DNA of 64,000 bases from CAWAYH01 sp963786195 (GTDB lineage Bacteria > Acidobacteriota > Vicinamibacteria > Vicinamibacterales > 2-12-FULL-66-21), in contig CAWAYH010000006.1 in NCBI GenBank assembly GCA_963786195.1, forward strand, positions 310,001 through 374,000, written 5' to 3'. The notes under the pieces were generated by a model, which was not told where the DNA came from, did no database searches, and saw nothing but the letters and a program-made list of their open reading frames with translations. The position numbers and the translations under genes are program-made. Shown one piece after another: positions 55,268 to 64,000 of this stretch (the first letter of the stretch is position 1; every line of letters begins with the position of its first letter).

Positions 55268-57736
55268 ATGACGCAGTCGTTCTGGTGGCAGGATGCGCAA
55301 CACGCCGTCAGGTTTCTCGGACGGAATCCCGTGTTTGCTCTCGGCGTGATCCTGGTCCTAGCCATCGGGATCGGTCCTGTGGCGGCGCTCGCCGGCCTGA
55401 TGAACGCGGTCTTCCTCCGCCCCTGGCGAGTGCCCGACGCGGATAGGTTGGCGATCATCCGGGCGCGTCCGGCCCCGGTGGAGGCGTCCGGAACGATCTC
55501 GATCGCGGAGTATCGGCATCTCCGCCAGTACTCACGGTCGTTCTCACACCTGGCTGCGGCCTCACGCCGCTCGGGCACTAACAGTCTCGAAGGCGGGTCC
55601 GGGCAGCAGCAGGCTCGTGTACGGTTGGCGTACGTGAGTGCCGACTATTTCGACACGCTCAAGGTCAGAATGGCACTCGGACGCAGCTTCGCTGCAGACG
55701 AGGAGGACTACAGCGCGCCGAAAGCAGTCGCGATCGCGAGCCACCGTCTTTGGCAAGATCGCTTCGGCAGCGACCCGGCAATCATCGGGCGCACTCTGTT
55801 GATCGGCCGGCAGGCCTTCGTCGTCGTAGGCGTAGGACCCAGCGGCTTCTTCGACGTCGACCGAGCGGCCGATTTGTGGATGCCCCTCCCCGCGCAGGCC
55901 CTCGTGCGCGGCTCGCCGCCCGACCTTACCCCGTTCGCCGATCCGCGCGGCGAGAGCCTCGGACTCCTAGCCGGTCGACTGAACCCTGGGGCGACACGTG
56001 CGTCCGCCGCGGCCGAACTGACGGCGCTGAGCGCCCGGTTCCGAAGTGCGGCCTCGTTGCCAGCCGGCGGAATCGAGGCGATCGACACGCGGCCCGTCAG
56101 CGGGTGGGCTCCCGGCTCACTTCGAGCAGTGCTGCCAGTGCAGGCGCTCCTCGCGCTCGCCGTCATCCTGCTCCTCGTCCTTGCGTCAGCGAACGCCGGG
56201 AACTTGTTGCTGTCGCGTGCGATTGCCCGCAGGCGTGAGATGGCGATCCGCGTGGCACTGGGTGCCAGCCGGGCCCGCGTGGTTCGTCAGCTCCTGATGG
56301 AAGCCGCCGTGCTGTCTATGCTCGCCGGGACGCTCGGTCTCGGCGTGGCGTTCGCCGCACCCCGGCTCATCGTAAGTCTCGGATTCCGGTACGGGACTAC
56401 CGGATTCGGGAGGATCACGTCACCGGACACTATAGACGTGTCATTGTACGCCCCGGACGCGGTGGTGTTCTGGATCGCGGTGGTGTTCGTAAGCCTGACG
56501 GCACTCGTCGCGGGCCTGCCACCGGCCCTGCAGGCGACTCGTGCCAACCTCACCTCGCTCTCGGCAGAGCGCAGTTCGACTCAGGTGGGCGCGCGTTGGC
56601 GAATGCGTCTCGTGACCGCCCAAATCGCGGTGACGACCGTTCTGTTGGTCGGCGCGGGGCTCCTGACGCGGGCGATCGGACACGCGACTTCTCTCAACCC
56701 AGGCTTCGCAATCAAAGACGTCCAGGTGGTTTCCGTCAAGCCAGAGATTCCCGCCAAGGCGATGAGTACGCGAGGAAAGGCCTTCTTCCTCGGTTTGCGA
56801 GACACACTGCAGGACACGGACCTCGGACCAGTCGCAGTCGCCGAAGAACCCCCGTTCTGGGACGTCAACCTCGTCATGAACGCCCGCCGTCCAGAGGAGA
56901 CGTCCGGTCCGATTCACCAGGTTTCGATGCGCCGCGTGTCTCGGGATTACTTCGGCGTCCTCGGCATTCGGATCGTCAAAGGACGGATCCCGGACAGCGA
57001 TACGGAGTCGCGCGAGATCGTCGTGAACGAGGCGGCGGCGCGAGCGTTGTGGCCGGGCCGGGACCCGATCGGGAGGACAGTCGAGAGCGTCTCGCGTACC
57101 AAGGTCGAGCATTACCGCGTCGTCGGCGTCGCGAAAGACGTGCCTCTCCGATCCATGAGCAAGATCGAGCCGGTTATCTATCGCATGCCCGACTGGTCGC
57201 CCGTGGACTGGACGGTCACGCTTCTCGTGAGAAACAGCCCGGGTGTGGCCGATCGGGTGCGCGCAGTTGCGACCAGCCTCGAACCGCAAGTTATCGTCAC
57301 GGAGCGGCCGCTGGGGGACTACGTGCGCGGGTCGCTGACGACGGCCGCGCTGGCAAGCCGCGTGGCGTGGGCGATTGGCGCGCTTGGCCTCCTGCTCGCG
57401 ATCGCGGGCGCGTTCGGCGTGTTCACGCAGGCCGCGGAGGCGCGGCGGCGCGAGATTGGCATCCGCATGGCGCTCGGCGCCTCCCGGCAACAGATCGCCG
57501 CGCTCGTGCTTCGAACCGCAAACCAAGCCCTCGTGTGGGGACTTACGGCGGGCTTCCTGCTCTCGGTGCTGGGCGTCCCCTTCCTGCGGCGTTTTCTTTA
57601 CGGGCTCAACCCATTCGATCCCCTCGCGTACGCCGGGGTGGCCGGCATTCTGATGCTCGCGTGCGGTGTGGCGACTTGGATCCCGGTCCGTAAGGCCATG
57701 GTGGTCGATCCCGCTACTACGCTCCGCTCCGAGTGA
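55268..57736 (+). CDS. ADOP-type orphan ABC permease (MacB/FtsX)
   Basis: Third acidobacterial orphan permease, 822 residues, with ACAAGGA upstream of the ATG. The N-terminus MTQSFWWQDAQHAVRFLGRN and the motif LAIGIGPVAALAGLMNAVFL match the ADOP start, although the usual GANTAIF is GPVAALA. MacB core segments are YFDTLKVRMALGRSFAADEE and IGRTLLIGRQAFVVVGV; FtsX helices follow near 285-305, 335-355, 395-420 and 455-475. The final part includes RRREIGIRMALGASRQQIAA and three C-terminal helices. It is more divergent than the other two copies and sits in the accessory island, 110 bases after the Cys-rich peptide region, so export of or protection from that peptide is conceivable. Confidence 0.88.
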   Translation: MTQSFWWQDAQHAVRFLGRNPVFALGVILVLAIGIGPVAALAGLMNAVFLRPWRVPDADRLAIIRARPAPVEASGTISIAEYRHLRQYSRSFSHLAAASRRSGTNSLEGGSGQQQARVRLAYVSADYFDTLKVRMALGRSFAADEEDYSAPKAVAIASHRLWQDRFGSDPAIIGRTLLIGRQAFVVVGVGPSGFFDVDRAADLWMPLPAQALVRGSPPDLTPFADPRGESLGLLAGRLNPGATRASAAAELTALSARFRSAASLPAGGIEAIDTRPVSGWAPGSLRAVLPVQALLALAVILLLVLASANAGNLLLSRAIARRREMAIRVALGASRARVVRQLLMEAAVLSMLAGTLGLGVAFAAPRLIVSLGFRYGTTGFGRITSPDTIDVSLYAPDAVVFWIAVVFVSLTALVAGLPPALQATRANLTSLSAERSSTQVGARWRMRLVTAQIAVTTVLLVGAGLLTRAIGHATSLNPGFAIKDVQVVSVKPEIPAKAMSTRGKAFFLGLRDTLQDTDLGPVAVAEEPPFWDVNLVMNARRPEETSGPIHQVSMRRVSRDYFGVLGIRIVKGRIPDSDTESREIVVNEAAARALWPGRDPIGRTVESVSRTKVEHYRVVGVAKDVPLRSMSKIEPVIYRMPDWSPVDWTVTLLVRNSPGVADRVRAVATSLEPQVIVTERPLGDYVRGSLTTAALASRVAWAIGALGLLLAIAGAFGVFTQAAEARRREIGIRMALGASRQQIAALVLRTANQALVWGLTAGFLLSVLGVPFLRRFLYGLNPFDPLAYAGVAGILMLACGVATWIPVRKAMVVDPATTLRSE

Positions 57737-58021
57737 GCACCACAGGACAGCGAGGGAAGGCGACGAGTGGCAGATGCTGGCGGCTGGATACTGAACCGCT
57801 ATGTCCTTGGCTCCGCAGTCATGCACGGCAGCAAACGCAAGGACGGGTGGCTACGGGCAAGATCGTGGCGCTCTTCTCCACTGTCGGCGGCCAGTGGCTG
57901 CCGTTAAGGATTGCACTTTCATGAGTTCGCCTCCAGTCTCGAGTGGCCGGATTAGGATCGCTCGCATCAACAAGTGGGGCAGGCGAAACGGGCCGTCTCT
58001 GGCGACAATCAAAAGTGGCGG
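57737..58021. other. Intergenic, no gene recognised
   Basis: A 285-base stretch between the ADOP and the next gene. Open frames here are short and lack ribosome sites. No repeat or hairpin stands out. Confidence 0.45.
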
Positions 58022-58664
58022 ATGGGGACGCCGATGGATGTGTCGATGAGAGATACTGGCCATGTCTCTACCCCGCTCGGTGTGCCGGTCGAACACGGCG
58101 GACGTTCCTCCGCATACGTCGTCTCGATCTGCCTTCTTGTGGCGATCGCGCAACTGAGTTGCTCCCAGTTCAGCACTCTGAGTCCATGGAAGGGTGGGGG
58201 CTTCGGAATGTTCGCGAGCAGTGACAGCCCGTGGAACCGTTTTATCAGTTTGACTGGCGAGGATTACGCAGGCAACATATTCCGCATCGACCTGCCGCGC
58301 ACGCGCTTCACCTACCCTCGGCCACTAACGGCCGACTACCTCGCGCGTGTGACCATATTCCCGCAGAAGCGGAGCCTGGAGGCTGTTGCTGCGGCAGTTC
58401 TGTCTGCACACGTCGTCCGTGTCGACCGTGACGAGCCGCTTTCCCCGAGGCTGCAGTACTCGGCGTACCGGCAACATGTTGTCGGCGGCTCTTCTCCATC
58501 GCCGCAGGCTCGAAGTGCTCGGGCCGCAGCGTCGGGGAACCTCGTTCGACCAGCTTCGTCAAGTGCGTGCTGCGGTATTTCGCGTTTACCTGGAACCCGG
58601 TCGCCAGCAGGTCAGGCTCCAGCAGGTTGGCCCCACAGCTGCGGTTATGGCGGTGTCACAGTAA
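58022..58664 (+). CDS. Membrane-anchored protein with WKGGGFGMFA motif (frameshifted)
   Basis: About 210 residues. A hydrophobic helix (AYVVSICLLVAIAQLSCSQF) precedes STLSPWKGGGFGMFASSDSP and RFISLTGEDYAGNIFRIDLP. A one-base shift near 58490 breaks the frame after LQYSAYRQHVVGG; the other frame continues RLEVLGPQRRGTSFDQLRQV then RVYLEPGRQQVRLQQVGPT to a stop at 58664. From memory, a GGGFGMF motif of this kind occurs in uncharacterised proteins encoded next to HTTM-type membrane proteins, and the next gene is a multi-helix membrane protein. Function unknown. Start ATG 58022 is the first sensible one but lacks a strong ribosome site. Confidence 0.55.
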
Positions 58665-58681
58665 CTAGCCTATAGCACTCG

Positions 58682-59566
58682 ATGAGCACCATTCACCGGA
58701 TCGCTGACCAGGTTCGCGAAGCCGTCAGCGGCGACGGTCACCATGCCCTTGTGCTACGCCTTACTGTAGTCCTTCTCATGCTGTATGGGACGAATTCGCC
58801 TGAGCTTGCGGTGCCGTTGCGCATTTGCGGCGGGTTGATGCTCGTCGTTCCGGGTTTAGCGGCGATGCGTCCCCTCTGGTGGTGCCTTGTCTCCGCGCTC
58901 CTGCTCGGAAACTGGTGGCAGTGGTATTCCATTGACAACCACAGAGTCCTTGATCGTGTACTGGACACTTGCGTGCGCACTGTCCGTTGGGCTGCCACGT
59001 GGGGTCGTCCACCTCTCCAAGACCGCTCAGTTGCTGATCGGCGTGGTATTCTCGCTCGCGACCTTCTGGAAGTTCCTCGCGGGCGAGTACATAGATGGTC
59101 GCTTCTGTATTTCACGTTTTTGACGGATGGGCGCCTTCAGCGTCTGGGCGCCGCGCTCACCGGCGCTCCGCTTGAAGACTTTTATCAGCGCTACGTGAGG
59201 CGATCGCGTTTCCTCGGATCGCGAGGGTTGGACGGCGTGTCCATCTCCTTGGTACCGTCTACTGCGCTGCACATAACAACGGTGTCGATGTCCTGGCTTG
59301 CGCTGGCACTGGAGGGGAGCCTGGGCTCGCGCACCTGCTTCCACACCAGCGCCTCTACACCGTGCGGCACTACGGCATCATGATGTTTGTTCTCTTAACC
59401 TACTATCTACTGCCTGTCTTTCCGTTCGCATTCGTGCTCATTCTTCTCGGGCTCGTGCAGTGTTCAGCGGCCGATACTGCGATGAAGCTTCGGGTATTTA
59501 GTGCTGCTCGCGGCGATGCACCTTACGCTGGTCCCGTGGAAGGAGCTGTTCCTTCCGGCGGTCTAA
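58682..59566 (+). CDS. Polytopic membrane protein, HTTM/DoxX-like (frameshifted)
   Basis: About 290 residues assembled across at least four shifts. Helices recognisable in order are LVLRLTVVLLMLYGTNSPEL, LRICGGLMLVVPGLAAM, LWWCLVSALLLGNWWQWYSI, then YWTLACALSVGLPRGVVHLS, LLIGVVFSLATFWKFLAGEY, and after a loop (FTFLTDGRLQRLGAALTG) IMMFVLLTYYLLPVFPFAFV. The C-terminus in the last frame is LVLLAAMHLTLVPWKELFLP ending at TAA 59564-59566. The pattern resembles HTTM-type membrane proteins, a family that includes vitamin-K-dependent carboxylase relatives, but I cannot see catalytic residues, so the assignment is weak. It follows the GGGFGMF gene by 17 bases and is presumably co-expressed. Confidence 0.55.
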
Positions 59567-59778
59567 AACCCTCTCCTGTGAAGGCTGGCTTTCGTCCTGA
59601 GACCACTTACATGCCGTCAGTTGCCCAAGCTCGAGACCGAGACGCGGCGTCTAGCCACATCAAGAACTCGATGTATCCGACCTGTTGCCCCTTCTGTCGA
59701 AGCAATTCCACGCCTTTCGCACTCATGTCGCCGACGCTTCCTCGCCCAGTGAGCCGTACCGAGTTTGATGCAGACTGA

Positions 59779-60104
59779 GGCGATGTCCCAATAGCTGTTG
59801 AAATTTGAGAGCGGCGGCTCCTCAGTGGTCGTGCTGTACGACCGGTGACCAAGCCAGGGCAAAAGCGCGCCAACAAGGAGCCGTCATGAAACGAGAGTCT
59901 CGCACAGTCGATCGATCCCACCAAAGTGCTTCACCCAGCAACCGTCATGTCCCGCTCGTCGATCTGCTCGTCGATACGCGAGGAGAGCTGATGGAACTCG
60001 CCGTCACGTCGGGCCTCAAGGTGCTGACGACGATGCTCGAGGATGATCGCACGGTGATCTGCGGCCCACGGTACGCGCATCAGACGGAACGCCAGCGACT
60101 GTGA
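59779..60104 (+). mobile_element. Truncated IS256-family element (transposase start only)
   Basis: The terminal repeat ggcgatgtcccaatagctgt and following gcggcggctcctca closely match the right end of the intact element at 51261-52696. ATG 59886, preceded by AAGGAG, starts a reading frame MKRESRTVDRSHQSAS then VPLVDLLVDTRGELMELAV and DRTVICGPRYAHQTERQRL before a stop at 60102-60104. This is the first 72 codons of a transposase about as long as its relative, then homology ends. It is a different lineage from the intact copy, not its direct duplicate. Confidence 0.85.
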
Positions 60105-60470
60105 CCCATGCAATCCCGAGTGCTACACGGGCTTCTGGATCGGTTTTAGGTCTGGTTACGGCTGCAGTGCCGTCGAGGCGTCAGAGTTCACTGCTCGTGC
60201 GCTGGGTTCAACTGGAGCGGATTGGCTGTTATCACCACTCCGAACACGACTCGTAGTAACAGGTTTTCCAGCTAACGGGTGATGGCTAACAACTTCGATA
60301 ACACTAGGAACGCGATGCAGCTTCACTCGAACAAGGCTGGCGGCGAGGAAGTCTCGACGTGATGGCTGCTGCGTCAATGATCATCGCCTCGACGGTGTTC
60401 GTATGGGCAGTTCGTCCCTTCACGCATCGTGGTCGCTCCATTTCAGTCGGTCTGGAACATCATGGTGAGC
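60105..60470. other. Gene-free stretch with possible Tat-leader remnant
   Basis: No complete gene. On the minus strand from TTG 60377 the sequence reads MTQQPSRRDFLAASL, which looks like the beginning of a twin-arginine leader, but what follows has no hydrophobic helix or homology. It may be a scrap of a gene cut by the neighbouring truncated element. Confidence 0.35.
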
Positions 60471-60530
60471 TAGGAGATAGGAGTTGGGAGTTAGGAGTTC
60501 CTTGCTCCTAACTCCTATCTCCTAACTCCT
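60471..60530. repeat. AGGAG-type 7-nt repeat hairpin after TonB receptor gene
   Basis: Left arm taggagataggagttgggag and ttaggagtt (60471-60499), short loop, and right arm ctcctaactcctatctccta and actcct (60505-60530) form a hairpin of about 26 base pairs with few mismatches. Units are AGGAG plus two variable bases (at, tt), period 7. It ends 9 bases from the receptor stop (minus strand), so it may terminate that transcript. Confidence 0.72.
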
Positions 60531-60538
60531 GACAAGCG

Positions 60539-63354
60539 TCAGAAATCGATCGTGATCCCGAACCGCAGCAACCTCGGCGACAGGATCTCGGTCGGCCGCA
60601 GATACGAGCTGCCGACGTTGACGTTGTAGCCGACGACGGTGTCGGCGTTGGTCAGGTTGAAGAACTCGATCATCGGCGTGATGCGCCGATCGCCGAACCT
60701 GAACGTCCGCGACACGCGCAGGTCGATCATCGCGACGTCCGGCAGCCGCTCGTCGCCGCGGTCGGTCAGCCGCACGTTCTGGGTCGATCGGGTCAGCGAC
60801 GGAAAGACCGTCCGCGTGACGGCGTACGTCGACTGATACGGGTAGCCGTCGTTGAGGATGAAGCTGCCGCTGACGTTGATGCTCGTACGGGCGCGACGTA
60901 CGAGCCGGAGAGGCGAAAGGCGTACGCCGAATCGGTGCCTTCGATGCCCTGCGGGAAGTTGAGCGGCGTTGTTCGGATCGTTGAGATCGCCGGTCAGCAC
61001 GCCGCCTTCGTTCCTGCCCAGCGTCAGGCCGGCGAGCAGCTGCCAGCGATCGCGCATGCGCTTGGACGCCGTGAACTCGACGCCGTTGATAGTCCGTGTC
61101 GAGCACGTCCTCGTTGTCGAACACGTTGTCCTGCAGGCCGTTGAACGCCGGGATCAGGTTGTAGAACGTGATCGTGCCGCCCGGCCCGGCGGCGCCGCCG
61201 GGCACGGCGATCGATATGCGTCGTGTAGGCGGTCGAGCGGGACCAGCGACGTTGCGCGACCCGATCGAGCTTGCCGGTTGGTCCGGTAGTAGTACGTCGC
61301 GCCGACGCGGATGTCGCGCGCGAGCTGGTGCTCGACGCCGGCGGTGAACTCGTCCGAGTACGGCCAGTCGGGGCCGTTCTCGTCCGGATACCGGCTGCGT
61401 CTGCCCGGGGAAGCCGCTGAACGCCCCGAGCTCGCTCTCCTGCGGAATCCGGTCGCCGTTGTCGTCGGTCCACGGACGCGTGCCGCTCGTGAACTGGAAG
61501 CGGGTGCACGCGCTGGACCATGTTCAGACCGACCTGCGCGGCGTAGCGGCTCGCGCTCGCCTTGATCGCGGTCTGGCCGTTGCCGAACGAGATCGTAGAC
61601 CACGCCCGGTTCGCCACACGCCTCGCCAGCGCAGTTGAACACGTCGGTCTCGGCAAGGTCGCGCGCGGCCGCTGAAGGTGCCCGCGGCCTTCGACTGCTC
61701 GCGGCATCCAGCCGCGGCCGTGATCGACGCGCACGCCGAGGTTCAGCGTGAGCCGCTTGATCGACCAGGTGTCCTGCGCGAAGAGCCCGAACAGCCGGAT
61801 CTTGCTGTTGTGCGCCGTCGGCGTGTTCCAGAGCCGCACCGAGTTGGCGGTGCCGTTGTTGAAGACGATGTACATGTCGCCGTTGACCCAGAACTGGTCG
61901 TTCATGCCCATCTGCGCGAACTGCACTGCCGCCCTTGACAGATGGTCGCCGCCCCACGCCGACGTCGTGTACGAGAACACGTTGTCGAACTGCGCGCGAT
62001 AGTTCGGCGCTTCCTCGTGCCGCTCGCGCCGCGACGGACGCGTCGCTCCGGCCGCGTGTCCTCGATGCGGATGTCGGTCTGGAGCCGTCGTCGGGCTGGT
62101 AGTAGTAGTTGGTGACGCCGTCCATGATCCCGAACGTCGACTCGAAGACCGCCTTCCGCCGCGACCAGCGTGTACTTCGACCTGCGTCGACGCCGCCGGG
62201 TTGGTCTGCCACAGCGACGCGCGATCCTCGACGAAGTTCGGCGGCGTGTCGCGGCGGTGGAACCGCTCCTTCCAGTTGTAGTTCCACGAGACGGCCAGCT
62301 TCTGATTGCGCGGACGCCTGCCAGATGCCCTTGCCCGACGTATTCCAGATCAGGTTGTCGTCGATCGGCGCGGCTGCCGTCGGGATTCCGCGCGAGCGTC
62401 AGCTTGTCGACGCGCCAGTTCCGGTACGCGCCGTTGATCCACAGCTTGTCGCGCACGAGCGGCCCGCCGCCGGCGACGTTGAAGTCGTAGAGCTTCGTGA
62501 TCGGGATGCCGCCGGGCAGCCCGGCCGCGATCGCGTCGTCGAAGTTGTCGCTCTGCCAGTTCTTGTTGGCGTAGAACGTCTTCATGTCGCCGCGCCAGCG
62601 GTTGCTGCCGCTCTTGGTGACCATGTTCAGGTAGATGCCGCCGGTCATGACCTCGGCCGGGATCGCCGACGTCTGATAGTTGATCTCCTCGAACATCCCC
62701 TGGTCGTAGTACAGCATCGTCGAGCCGCCGCCGCCGCCCGGCCAGTTGACCGTCGTCCCGTCGATCGCGAAGTTCTTGTCGTCGTCGCGCGATCCGTGGA
62801 CGCGCAGCGCGCTCTGCTGCATGGCCTGCGTGCCGCCGACGTCGTAGGTGTTGACCTGCACGCCCGGGATGATCTTGGCGAGCGACCAGGGATCGCGGCC
62901 CGGTCGGCACGCCCTCGAGAATCGCCTGGTTCATCACCGTCTGCTGCAGGTTCGACTTCGATGTCGACCGTCGGCGACTCGCCCGACACGGTGATCGTCT
63001 CCTGCAGCGCGCCGACCTCGAGCTTCTGGTTGACCGTCGCCGTGAAGCTGGCGCTGACGACGATGTCGCGGCGCTCGACGGTCCGGAAGCCCTGCAGCTC
63101 GAACTTCAGGGTGTAAGTGCCCGGCGGCAGCCGATCGAAACGGTAAGCGCCGTCGACTGTCGGTCACCTGCGTGGTCGTGCCGCCGATGCAGGCGATCGC
63201 CGCTCAGCGAGACAGCGACACGCCTGGGACAGACCGCGCCGCCGGAGTCCTCGACGACGCCGGCGATCGTTCCCGTGGAGACCTGCGCGGCGCCGGGAGG
63301 ACGAGAACCAGAGACAGGGCGCGCAACCGGCACAGCAGCCGGCAGACGGATCAT
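60539..63354 (-). CDS. Oar-like TonB-dependent outer-membrane receptor (heavily frameshifted)
   Basis: Start ATG 63354 follows GGAGGGAGGAAG. A signal peptide (MIRLPAAVPVARPVSGSR) precedes a carboxypeptidase-regulatory beta domain (TGTIAGVVEDSGGAV), the segment LEVGALQETITVSGESPTVD, and a TonB plug (TYDVGGTQAMQQSALRVHGS, KNFAIDGTTVNWPGGGGG, MTGGIYLNMVTKSGSNRWRG). The large barrel ends with FRFGDRRITPMIEFFNLTNA and RLLRFGITIDF, a typical terminal strand. About ten single-base shifts interrupt the roughly 935 residues. Conservation between them, including the very end, argues for sequencing errors. Such Oar/SusC-like receptors import oligosaccharides, peptides or chelates with TonB energy; ligand unknown. 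Confidence 0.82.
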
Positions 63355-63536
63355 GGCCGCTTCCTCCCTCCGCGGTCCGAATTGGGACCTGACAGGCCTA
63401 CGGTCACGCACGTGTTACGATGAGCTCGAGACTCGAGCGGTGATGAGTGCAGCCGGTATACTCCGCGCGGGCCGGCAGGAATCCAATCAGTAGATGTGAT
63501 GGCCGGATAAGGGCCGGAAGGTACGGGATTAACGGC

Positions 63537-64000
63537 CTATGAATCCGTCGCCTGCTTGATGAAGTCGAGTTTGGGAAAGTGCTGCAGTCAGAAAACTGTT
63601 GCCCTCGGCAAAGAGCGGATCCTGCTTGCCCGCCCGGATGCCGCCGCCGGCGCTCTCGCCGTATTCGGAGTAGCAGGCGTCCGGCGACCTCGAGGCCCTC
63701 GATCGATCCGCGCGAATGGGACGAACGGCTCCTCGTCGTGGGTCGCGGCGTTGTCCCGGAGGTTGATGAACACCTGGGTGGTCCGGCCGTTCGGATCCTT
63801 GAATGCGTACGCGAGCGTCCCGCGCGCGTTCGAGACCATGACGTGGATCGTCGGGGATCGTCCGCGTGCGCCAGGCGGTCGCGATCTTCGGATCGGCAGT
63901 GATGCCGAACTGCGCCCACTTGCCCGGCGCGGATGCGAAAGAACGCGGGCCTCGTCGTAGTAGCCGTGGCGAACGAGGTTGTAGAACCGATCGACGCCGT
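63537..64000 (-). CDS. Cyclophilin-type peptidyl-prolyl isomerase, partial
   Basis: The 3' portion of a cyclophilin gene whose start lies beyond the right edge. Read across frames: RRFYNLVRHGYYDEARV, WAQFGITADPKIATAWR, VSNARGTLAYAFKDPNGRTT, QVFINLRDN, EEPFVPFARI, EGLEVADACYSEYGESAGGG, and LQHFPKLDFIKQATDS with stop at 63537. These match the longer cyclophilin subgroup, with the conserved QxFINLxDN and PFxxI blocks. Several single-base shifts occur, as in the adjacent receptor gene. It lies 183 bases upstream of the TonB receptor start on the same strand. Confidence 0.75.

Noticed and set aside
59617..59862. Small gene on the minus strand between the membrane protein and the truncated IS
   Set aside because: It overlaps the terminal repeat of the element, has no ribosome site and no recognisable family.
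60156..60377. Tat-secreted protein starting at 60377 on the minus strand
   Set aside because: Only the first 15 residues look like a Tat leader; the hydrophobic stretch and any mature domain are missing.

Overview
The window is about 64 kb of GC-rich DNA that fits an Acidobacteriota genome, most likely class Vicinamibacteria. The evidence is three large orphan FtsX/MacB-type permeases of the acidobacterial ADOP type, a VWFA-related acidobacterial protein remnant, an Oar-like TonB receptor, DUF3500 and DUF4159 proteins, sortilin-like BNR proteins and several secreted peptidases. No rRNA, tRNA, CRISPR array, prophage or replication origin was recognised. Many genes carry single-base frameshifts. 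Wherever I could resolve one, it was nearly always one extra base inside an otherwise well-conserved reading frame, so most look like insertion-type sequencing errors rather than pseudogenes.

Layout. 1-6.8 kb (minus): a Bat-type locus of a vWA/glutamine-amidotransferase-like membrane protein, a C13-like protein lacking its Cys, DUF4159, MoxR ATPase, DUF58 and BatA. MoxR has a leader with two competing hairpins. 7-12.7 kb: secreted BNR-propeller protein, aminopeptidase P and DUF3500. 12.8-20.2 kb (plus): a tightly packed envelope-stress-like operon of coiled-coil membrane protein, AAA+ ATPase, PspA/IM30, substrate-binding/OmpA fusion, Tat-exported FAD amine oxidase and vWA protein, followed by a cyclophilin. 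21-26 kb: ADOP permease and a molybdenum hydroxylase pair. 26.2-30.6 kb: a two-gene EACC1-like plus caspase module, the best candidate for a biological-conflict system. 30.6-39 kb: outer-membrane protein, M1 peptidase, PIG-L deacetylase and POTRA/Omp85 protein. 39-41.8 kb: a catabolic trio of proline dehydrogenase, SDR and DapA-like aldolase. 41.9-49.5 kb: second ADOP, second M24 peptidase, LysR regulator, a VapBC-type pair and an amidohydrolase.

49.6-60.5 kb is an accessory island. It holds a truncated vWA gene, IS3 debris, an intact-ended IS256-family insertion with 8-bp target duplication, a DsbA-like protein, a decayed IS5/IS1182-like element between 130-bp diverged direct repeats, a secreted Cys-rich peptide, a third ADOP, a pair of HTTM-neighbourhood-like membrane genes, and the truncated end of a second IS256 relative. 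60.5-64 kb holds a frameshifted TonB-dependent receptor and the 3' part of another cyclophilin.

A recurring non-coding theme is 7-nt-period repeats with a constant 5-nt core and two variable bases. They occur at four sites, and at two of them they fold into long hairpins just downstream of genes.
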